Assembly: GCA_002304995.1 (NCBI GenBank)
Contig: DBPV01000144.1
Coordinates: 1 to 10,768, forward strand
Length of the DNA: 10,768 nucleotides
Direction of reading: 5' to 3'
Source: Syntrophaceae bacterium UBA1411
GTDB lineage: Bacteria; Desulfobacterota; Syntrophia; Syntrophales; Smithellaceae
Shown here: positions 5,048 to 10,768 of the stretch, piece by piece
Layout of the letters: every line of letters begins with the position of its first letter
Position numbering within the stretch: the first letter of the stretch is position 1
Position numbers and translations under genes: made by a program
The notes under the pieces: generated by a model
The model's database searches: none
Told to the model about the DNA's origin: nothing
What the model saw: only the letters and a program-made list of their open reading frames with translations

Positions 5048-6781
5048 ATGACACATTCTCTTCAATCCGCAACGGCGGACATCGGCGGGCTGATCCGTCT
5101 TCCCGGCGGGGATCTGCTGCGCGCGATTCTGAACATGGACCGGCCGGAAGGGTTTGTCCGAAGCCTGCCGCCGGACGACTTCTTCCGGATTGTCAAACGG
5201 ATCGGGAAGGAGGACGCGCTGCCCGTATTGGCGGCGGCGTCCGGCGAGCAATGGCAATATCTTCTGGATTTGGAAACATGGCGCCGCGACAGCCTGGATG
5301 CCTCCAAAACGCTTGTCTGGCTTGAGTGTCTGGCCCGGGCAAACGCGGCCAGACTGGCCGAATGGCTTTTTTCCGAACAGGGCGATCTGGTTTCGCTGAT
5401 TCTTCTGCGCCGGGCGCATGTCCTCTTTCGGGACGAAGAAGGGCAATGGGACGTGCCGTCCGGCTATGTTTCGCTTGACGGCGCCTTTTACATCAAGGCC
5501 GCCGATCCGGTCGAAGCGCAACTTCTGGAAAATTTTCTGCGCGTTCTGGCCCGCGGAAACGACGAAGCTTACTGGGCGCTTCTTTTCAATCTCTCTTCTT
5601 ATTTGCCCGCGGAAACCGAAGAAGAGCTCTACCGTCTGCGCAGCGCGCGTCTGGCCGAATACGGGTTTCCCCCTTTCGAGGAAGCGTTGGCCGTTTACGC
5701 GCCGCTTGAGCCTTCCGCGCTCAAAGTCGAAGCCAAACCGCTTCTGCCCGGAGCGCTGGCGCTTGACGAGGAAAAAGACCTGATTCCCGTTGCGTCTTTT
5801 TTCAACATCGAAGATTTCGGATTTTTAAAAGAGACGCTTGGACGTCTTACCGATCCGCCGGAGACGGACCGCATCCGTCTGGAATTTGCGACGCTTTGCA
5901 ACACGCTTATTGCCGCCGGCTCCTATGCCTGCCTCGACGATGACGAAGGTCTGGGCCACATCGGCCGACAGGCGGCGGGCTACCTGCATCTGGCGCTTAC
6001 AGCTCTGTGCGGCCAGGACACGGACCACGCGGCAAAGGTGCTCAGCCATCATTCGCTGATGACGATTTTCCGCGTGGGGTATGGCTACGCCGCGAAACTG
6101 CAGTGGCGCGCGAAGCGCTGGGTGGCGGAAAGCTGGTTTTCCAAAGCGGGACGGCGTCTTGATTTCTGGGGCTCGCCCTGGTCCGATGTTCTCGAAGGGT
6201 TGCTGTTGACACGGCCGTTATGCTTCGATCCCGACGCACCCGGAACCTACCGGCCATTTGAAAGTTACGACGATGTCCGAAAAACAGAGGAGCGGCTGGT
6301 TCAGGCCCAGGCGCTTGACCGGATGCTGGCACGCCTGACCCATATCGCATCCGGGCCCGCTGCAATCGAAAGCGCAACGTTCGCGCCCCTTTTATTTGCC
6401 CGCTGGGCCAGACACCTTTTGTGTCTGGAGCCGTCCTTCACGCCGCTTTCCCGCGCACAGGCCGCCGCGTTTTTCCGCCTGCTCAGGCAGGGAGAAACCG
6501 GCCCGCCCTACCGGATGGAAAGACACCAGAGCGCCTTTATCTGGGAATTTTGCAAAGGCGCGGCCGGATTCGAAGCGGCGGCGGCCGATGCGCTTAGCCG
6601 CGCGCTTTCCGATCTCTGGACGATGTTCGCCCGCGAATACGAAAATGTGGCGACGAAGGACCTTTCCTGCCGCTACGCGAAGTATCTGCCGATCCGGCCC
6701 GGTCGGTCGGAAGAAGACATCCATGCCGGAGCGCACACAAGACCGGATCAACCTCCGGAAAAAACCAAACAGGTTGTGTGA
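5048..6781 (+). CDS. DUF6178-like protein of unknown function
   Basis: This 577-residue soluble protein has no signal peptide and no convincing membrane helix. I recognise it as probably DUF6178 family, found mostly in Deltaproteobacteria. The resemblance rests on the N-terminal arrangement SLPPDDFFRIVKRIGKEDALPVL, followed by the WQYLLDLETWRRDSLD block, a helical repeat-like stretch, LDGAFYIKAADP, and RSARLAEYGFPPFEEALAVYAPL. The rest is alpha-helical, Ala- and Leu-rich, and ends in a charged, probably disordered tail. No enzymatic motif is visible. ATG 5048 is chosen because GTG 5030 (six residues longer) is the only other early start; neither has a clear ribosome binding site. The gene follows groEL by 71 bases with a hairpin but no clear terminator or own promoter between, so read-through from the heat-shock operon is possible. 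It converges on the barrel gene, with 15 bases between stop codons. The gene is certain; the family assignment is moderate. Confidence 0.8.
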   Translation: MTHSLQSATADIGGLIRLPGGDLLRAILNMDRPEGFVRSLPPDDFFRIVKRIGKEDALPVLAAASGEQWQYLLDLETWRRDSLDASKTLVWLECLARANAARLAEWLFSEQGDLVSLILLRRAHVLFRDEEGQWDVPSGYVSLDGAFYIKAADPVEAQLLENFLRVLARGNDEAYWALLFNLSSYLPAETEEELYRLRSARLAEYGFPPFEEALAVYAPLEPSALKVEAKPLLPGALALDEEKDLIPVASFFNIEDFGFLKETLGRLTDPPETDRIRLEFATLCNTLIAAGSYACLDDDEGLGHIGRQAAGYLHLALTALCGQDTDHAAKVLSHHSLMTIFRVGYGYAAKLQWRAKRWVAESWFSKAGRRLDFWGSPWSDVLEGLLLTRPLCFDPDAPGTYRPFESYDDVRKTEERLVQAQALDRMLARLTHIASGPAAIESATFAPLLFARWARHLLCLEPSFTPLSRAQAAAFFRLLRQGETGPPYRMERHQSAFIWEFCKGAAGFEAAAADALSRALSDLWTMFAREYENVATKDLSCRYAKYLPIRPGRSEEDIHAGAHTRPDQPPEKTKQVV

Positions 6782-6796
6782 TAAAAAACGATTCCC

Positions 6797-8101
6797 CTAA
6801 AAATAATATCCGGCTCTGAGCTCAATGCGCCAGGTGTTTTGCTTTTCGCCGAATTCGGTGTTGCGCCCGCCGATGAGGACGCCTGCCCGAAGCCGGAGCT
6901 CCAGGTTGGTGATGCCGGTGTAAAGGATCTCCGGGAGAATGTTGGCGCTGAAGTCGTCCGTGTTCACCATGCAGGTGAGGGACGGCGTGAAATACAGAAT
7001 GTCGAAGGGTTCCTTCTGGCTCAAACGCGCGTACAGGTAATTGCGCATGGCGTTGGGACGGGCGTAGCCGGATTCGGCGAGCTGTATGGACCGGGCCAGT
7101 CCCGCGAGGTCGCCTGTTTTTGTGTAAGCGTCAAAACCGCGGGAAATGAGGCTGTAGAAATTTTTCATTTCATCCCGGTGAAACCCGGCACTGGTGGAAT
7201 AAAATTCGACGATGGCGGTAAGATCAAAAGAGGTCAGATAGCGCAGGCCGAAAAGAAAACTGTGCGCCTCTCCTTCGACGGTTCGCGCCGCGCCCGCCGC
7301 ATTCAGAACGGTTTTTCGGTTGTTTCTGATCCAGGCGTATTCGCCGTGGATTTCAAAGTTGGTTGTCAGATTGCGGGAAAAGTCGAATCCGTAGCGGTCG
7401 GGACGGCCGCCGCCGGTCATGAACATCACGTCAATGTCCGTGTCGTAGAAAAGAAAATACAGGCGGCCGGCGGCGTTGAGCGTGTTGTTTTGGCCGAAAT
7501 TCGAGTTGATGTGGTCGTAGACGGGAAAAAGGACCGGCGAAAAGGAAACCGTTTTGAGCGGTCCGTCAAAACTGCGGATGATGTCGGCGGTCGCCACGAT
7601 GTAGCCTTCCATCGCCTGTTCGGGATCATCCGGATCTTTGGGACGGTCGGCGAAGGCCACGGGATTCCAGGCATAGCCCTTGCCCCATTTGAGCGTCTTC
7701 TTGCCGACATCGATTTTAAAAAAATCCGCCGGTTTGGCCGATGCGTATGCTTCGTAGAAGGTGGTTCGCTCCGAAGCGTGCGCAGAATCGTTGTATTGGA
7801 GATCGGTATTGAGCCGGGCGAAGACCCTGAAGAGGCTCTTTTCATAGCTGCCCTCCAGACGCACGCGGCCGTTGGCTTCGCCCAGGATCTGCCGCTTCGG
7901 ATCGTCGAAATAGCGCAGACGGTAAAAAGCGGAAGAGGAATCCAGGCCGTAAAGGGCGGGCCTGGCCTCGACATAGCCGGCAAAGGAATAGGGTTTCTTT
8001 TCGATTTCGGATAAATCGAGCGTATAGCTTTCTTCGGCCCTTGTTGCGGAAGGGATGGAGCAAAGCAGTATGGCCAAAAAGAGAAGTCCGAATCGTCTCA
8101 T
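6797..8101 (-). CDS. Outer-membrane beta-barrel protein (porin-like), last gene of the ABC cassette
   Basis: This 434-residue secreted protein begins with a signal peptide, MRRFGLLFLAILLCSIPSATRA, with likely cleavage after residue 22. The mature part has many alternating-hydrophobicity strands (for example GRVRLEGSYEKSLFRVFARL) and ends in WRIELRAGYYF, with the terminal aromatic residue recognised by the BAM machinery. The block KKTLKWGKGYAWNPVAF, followed by an Asp/Pro-rich loop, recalls DUF1302 and alginate-export type barrels, but I cannot assign a family. Its ATG directly follows the TAG of the LolA-like gene with no base between, so translation is very probably coupled. Position at the end of an operon with an ABC ATPase, a permease and a periplasmic lipid-binding-fold protein suggests it is the outer-membrane receiver or exit channel. 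A general porin or structural barrel is the alternative. Confidence 0.85.
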   Translation of the reverse strand: MRRFGLLFLAILLCSIPSATRAEESYTLDLSEIEKKPYSFAGYVEARPALYGLDSSSAFYRLRYFDDPKRQILGEANGRVRLEGSYEKSLFRVFARLNTDLQYNDSAHASERTTFYEAYASAKPADFFKIDVGKKTLKWGKGYAWNPVAFADRPKDPDDPEQAMEGYIVATADIIRSFDGPLKTVSFSPVLFPVYDHINSNFGQNNTLNAAGRLYFLFYDTDIDVMFMTGGGRPDRYGFDFSRNLTTNFEIHGEYAWIRNNRKTVLNAAGAARTVEGEAHSFLFGLRYLTSFDLTAIVEFYSTSAGFHRDEMKNFYSLISRGFDAYTKTGDLAGLARSIQLAESGYARPNAMRNYLYARLSQKEPFDILYFTPSLTCMVNTDDFSANILPEILYTGITNLELRLRAGVLIGGRNTEFGEKQNTWRIELRAGYYF

Positions 8102-8836
8102 CTAGCGCAGGGACTCCAGGTTGGGCATGAAAGTCAGCGTGAAGACTTCGTCCTTGAAAGCCCTTTTTTTGATTTTGGCCGTGATCATGACGGATTTGTA
8201 GCCCTTGTAAAGCGGGCTGTCCGTTTCGATCACTGCCGGCCGGACGAGGCCGCCGCCGAAATCCTTCACGTCCTTGAAGTAGAGCGTTTTAATCAGCATG
8301 TTCGCTTCGGTAAGGCATTCGATTTTTGTCGGCAGACGTTTGGCTTTATCCGCGCGGATTTTAAGCTGATCGTAAGCCACACTTTTGGACTTGGCCTTGA
8401 GCCGGAGCAGGTATTCATCGCCTTCTTCCTTCACGTCCAGAACATCGTATTCCACGGCGTAGTCCAGCTGCAGAATGTCGGCGTTGTTGAAGACGCCTCC
8501 CACGACGGACTGCAGGCTGGTAATGCGGATGGGTTTGCCGACGTTGGGGATGTGAAGCCACATGTTATCGCCCAGCCGCAGCGTGCTGCGGCCCTTTTCG
8601 CTGGCCGGCGCCAGGAAGAGGGAGGCCACCTTGTCGGTTCCCTTTTTGACCGTAAAGAGCGTGAACTCTTTCTTTTTGCCGTCCGGTTCGATGTTGATGA
8701 GCTTGCGGTAAGACTCGTAGGATTCCGGCGAGAGGTTGCGGTCGATCTCCCGCAGAAGTTTTGTCCCGTCCACGGCCAACGCCGGCCAGGCCAGGCATAC
8801 CAGCAGCGAAATGATGAGCAATACTTTCCGGATCAT
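8102..8836 (-). CDS. LolA-like outer-membrane lipoprotein-sorting protein
   Basis: This 244-residue periplasmic protein has a signal peptide, MIRKVLLIISLLVCLAWPALA, cleaved after residue 21. The mature part matches the family annotated as outer membrane lipoprotein-sorting protein (LolA-like fold): strand-rich, with KEFTLFTVKKGTDKVASLFL, RSTLRLGDNMWLHIPNVGKP, ADILQLDYAVEYDVL, LRLKAKSKSVAYDQLKI and KIECLTEANMLIKTLYFKDV. Such proteins form a half-barrel that shields acyl chains in the periplasm. It has no lipobox, so it should be soluble. The start at 8836 is fixed by AAGGAG on the minus strand of 8843-8848; the frame stays open far upstream, but that part overlaps the permease gene and is not coding. 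It lies 16 bases after the permease stop and abuts the barrel gene. By position it should carry the cargo extracted by the ABC pair; the cargo itself is unknown. Confidence 0.88.
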   Translation of the reverse strand: MIRKVLLIISLLVCLAWPALAVDGTKLLREIDRNLSPESYESYRKLINIEPDGKKKEFTLFTVKKGTDKVASLFLAPASEKGRSTLRLGDNMWLHIPNVGKPIRITSLQSVVGGVFNNADILQLDYAVEYDVLDVKEEGDEYLLRLKAKSKSVAYDQLKIRADKAKRLPTKIECLTEANMLIKTLYFKDVKDFGGGLVRPAVIETDSPLYKGYKSVMITAKIKKRAFKDEVFTLTFMPNLESLR

Positions 8837-8852
8837 GACTTTCTCCTTGTAA

Positions 8853-10091
8853 TCAGACATGGCGCAAAGCGTCGATGGGCTCCATGCGGGAAGCCTTGAC
8901 GGCCGGCTGGAGGCTGGCCAGCACGGCGACGACGATGACAATAATCGATACAACCAGCAAATCCGGAAGGGAGAGTGTTGCCTTGAGCAGCAGGCCTTTT
9001 TGCAGGCCGAAGTTAAAGCGGATGCCGATGAGATTGATGACGGCGACGATCGCGGCTCCGATCCCGACGCCCGCTCCTGCGCCGACCACGCCCATGCAAA
9101 ATCCTTCCAGAATGAACATCGTACGGATTTTCCCCGGGGGCGTTCCGATGGCGGCAATCGTGCCGATTTCCCGGATGCGTTCATAAACGGCCATCACCAT
9201 GACGTTCATAATACTGATGAGCACAATGGCGATCAGCATGATCCGGATGAAAAGGGTCATGACGTCGATCATCCGGGCGATGTTGAAGAAGGGTGAAAGA
9301 TCTTCCCAGGAGTGGACTTCCAGAAGCGGCTGTCCCTGTGGCGTAACCTCTCCGGCCGTTGTCTTTTCCAAATGCGCGACGGCGGCGGCCAGCCTGCCGA
9401 AGTCTTTGAGCCGGATCGCCACCTCACTGACTTGGGGTTCGGTCATGCGCAGCACTTCGGCAGCATCATCCATATGAACGTAGCCGTCCCGCCCGCCGGG
9501 TCCCGTGGCGCTCTCCAGAATGCCGGAGACGATGAACTGCTTGCCGTTGACGGACCCGTCGGCGTTGGTGGCCACAATGACAACCGGATCGCCGGGTTTA
9601 ATCTTCATGCCTCTGGCCAAAAGCGCCGGGATCAGGATTTCGCCTTTGCCCAGTGTTTGTCTGCCTTCGAGAATGCGGGAGGGCAAAAGCGGCACGGTCC
9701 TGAATTCCGCTTCGGGATCGATGCCGTTCAAACGGATGTTGGTGGTTTCGGTAAAGTTGCTGAACATGCCGCCGAATTTGAGGCGGGGAGAAAAAGCTTC
9801 CACCTGCGCGTCGGCGGCCAGCGCCTGCCGGATTTTCTGATAGGCCTTCGGCGACATGTTCAGGTTCAGCGGCAGGTTGTCGATGGAGGCGACATAGCCT
9901 TTGCGGTGGATCTGCAAATGGCCCATCATGGAATCGGTGATCTGGCTGGTGATCATGGCCTTGAAGGAGCCGCTCACGGAGACGAAGACCAGAACGAAGA
10001 CGACACCGATTGTGATGAGGGAAGCCGTGAGCAGCGTCCGGCGCTGATAGCGGATCAGGTTGCGGATGGCGATTTTGAAAAGATTACGCAT
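8853..10091 (-). CDS. ABC transporter permease, FtsX/MacB/LolC-type
   Basis: This 412-residue inner-membrane protein has the standard type VII ABC layout. There is a cytoplasmic N-terminal amphipathic segment (1-18), a first membrane helix (about 20-42), a large periplasmic domain (43-272, MacB_PCD-like), then three helices at about 276-302, 328-354 and 378-395. The FtsX-domain coupling segment YERIREIGTIAAIG (303-316) contacts the ATPase, and the C-terminus has the usual P-A-V-K-A-S-R-M-E-P-I-D-A-L-R. Such permeases do not pump through a channel but use ATP to move the periplasmic domain (mechanotransmission), as in LolCDE or MacB. Its ATG overlaps the ATPase stop by eight bases, so translation is coupled. 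Only one permease is present, so it would work as a homodimer, unlike the LolC/LolE pair. Confidence 0.93.
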   Translation of the reverse strand: MRNLFKIAIRNLIRYQRRTLLTASLITIGVVFVLVFVSVSGSFKAMITSQITDSMMGHLQIHRKGYVASIDNLPLNLNMSPKAYQKIRQALAADAQVEAFSPRLKFGGMFSNFTETTNIRLNGIDPEAEFRTVPLLPSRILEGRQTLGKGEILIPALLARGMKIKPGDPVVIVATNADGSVNGKQFIVSGILESATGPGGRDGYVHMDDAAEVLRMTEPQVSEVAIRLKDFGRLAAAVAHLEKTTAGEVTPQGQPLLEVHSWEDLSPFFNIARMIDVMTLFIRIMLIAIVLISIMNVMVMAVYERIREIGTIAAIGTPPGKIRTMFILEGFCMGVVGAGAGVGIGAAIVAVINLIGIRFNFGLQKGLLLKATLSLPDLLVVSIIVIVVAVLASLQPAVKASRMEPIDALRHV

Positions 10092-10768
10092 GGGCCGTCC
10101 CTCCTTTCACGTCTTTGGCGATGAGTCTGCCGTCTTCGAGACGGAAGATAACCTCCGCCTCTCCGACAATTTTCGTATCGTGCGTGGAAAAGATAAAAGT
10201 GGTTCCCAGTTCGTCGCGCATTTTTTTCATGAGTCCGATGACGGCATAAGCCGTCTGCGAATCCAGATTGGCCGTGGGTTCATCGGCCAGAACCAGCGCG
10301 GGATTCGTCACCAGCGCGCGGGCGACGGCCACCCGCTGTTTCTGGCCGCCGGAAATCTGGTGCGGGTACTTGCCGTCCTGATCGGCCATGCCCACAGCCT
10401 CAAGCATCCGCAAAATTCTTTCCCTGCGCTCTCTGGGGGCGATGCTCTGGACCATGATCAGGGGATATTCGATGTTTTCATAGACGGTCAGAACGGGGAT
10501 CATGTTGAAATCCTGAAAGATAAAGCCCAGATGCGTTCCCCGGAACGCGGCGCTTTCTTTGCGGGTGAGCACTCCGACATCCGTTCCTGCCACGGTGAGC
10601 CGGCCGGCGGTGGGCTTGTCCAGGCAGCCGATCAGGTTCAGAAGCGTTGTCTTGCCGCTGCCCGACGGACCGACAAAAGAAACGAACGAAGCGGGTCCGA
10701 TTGCAAAATTCACATCCCGGAGGGCCGGCACGGTTACTTCTTCCATCCGGTAGTCTTTTGAGACGCCT
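10084..10768 (-). CDS. ABC transporter ATPase, LolD/MacB class (5' end outside window)
   Basis: This cytoplasmic ATPase powers the adjacent permease. All motifs are intact: Walker A GPSGSGKTT, Q-loop FIFQDFNMIPVLTVYENIEYPL, signature ISGGQKQRVAVARAL, Walker B LVLADEPTANLD and H-loop STHD. The spacing and wording are those of the LolD/MacB/FtsE class. The ATG at 10746 is not the real start: the frame is open to the window edge and the codons upstream read GVSKDYR, the usual beginning of the family (a ligand-binding aromatic before the Walker A domain), so some five to ten residues lie outside. It is the first visible gene of the minus-strand operon and overlaps the permease by eight bases. The promoter is outside the window. 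Confidence 0.95.
   Translation of the reverse strand, partial: GVSKDYRMEEVTVPALRDVNFAIGPASFVSFVGPSGSGKTTLLNLIGCLDKPTAGRLTVAGTDVGVLTRKESAAFRGTHLGFIFQDFNMIPVLTVYENIEYPLIMVQSIAPRERRERILRMLEAVGMADQDGKYPHQISGGQKQRVAVARALVTNPALVLADEPTANLDSQTAYAVIGLMKKMRDELGTTFIFSTHDTKIVGEAEVIFRLEDGRLIAKDVKGGTAHA

Noticed and set aside
6748..6824. Bidirectional terminator between the converging DUF6178-like and barrel genes
   Set aside because: Short complementary pieces (CCGGA and TCCGG) are too far apart and no stable hairpin with a T tract was found in the 15-base gap or next to it.
6839..8014. A 391-residue open frame on the plus strand opposite the barrel gene
   Set aside because: The minus-strand frame has a signal peptide and a barrel-type C-terminus and fits the operon; the plus-strand frame has repetitive Val/Gly/Arg-rich composition typical of an antisense shadow.
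8837..9184. An N-terminal extension of the LolA-like protein up to 9184
   Set aside because: The extension overlaps the conserved C-terminal half of the permease in another frame and is Ser/Arg-rich; the ATG at 8836 has its own ribosome binding site and begins a signal peptide.

Overview
The window is 10.8 kb of moderately GC-rich bacterial chromosome. Gene content suggests a Gram-negative, probably anaerobic member of the former Deltaproteobacteria (Desulfobacterota, perhaps near Syntrophales). This rests on a gene resembling DUF6178, an apparent selenocysteine-decoding gene, a complete envelope-transport cassette with an outer-membrane barrel, and sigma32-like heat-shock control. The taxonomy is inferred, not proven. 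No mobile element, CRISPR array, tRNA or rRNA was seen.

Region 1 (1-2171, minus strand) holds three genes: the start of a small membrane protein cut by the window edge, a YqhD-type NADPH aldehyde reductase, and a secreted peroxiredoxin. The peroxiredoxin is the highlight. Its frame contains a single TGA (1953-1955) exactly where the family has its peroxidatic cysteine. A hairpin with the geometry of a bacterial SECIS element (1925-1943) follows immediately. It is best read as a 181-residue selenoprotein rather than a broken gene. A TTGACG-18-TATAAT promoter precedes it.

Region 2 (2320-4976, plus strand) is a heat-shock island: hsp20, a strong intrinsic terminator, a sigma32-like promoter, then groES and groEL 13 bases apart. 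GroEL lacks the usual Gly-Gly-Met tail. A long GC-rich hairpin (4986-5026) separates groEL from a large cytoplasmic protein (5048-6781) that looks like DUF6178.

Region 3 (6797-10768, minus strand) is a four-gene operon transcribed towards the DUF6178 gene: ABC ATPase (5' end outside the window), FtsX/MacB-type permease, a periplasmic LolA-like outer-membrane lipoprotein-sorting protein, and an outer-membrane beta-barrel. The gene contacts are an 8-base overlap, a 16-base gap and direct abutment. Together they could form an inner-membrane to outer-membrane route for a lipid, lipoprotein or hydrophobic cargo; the cargo cannot be read from the sequence.
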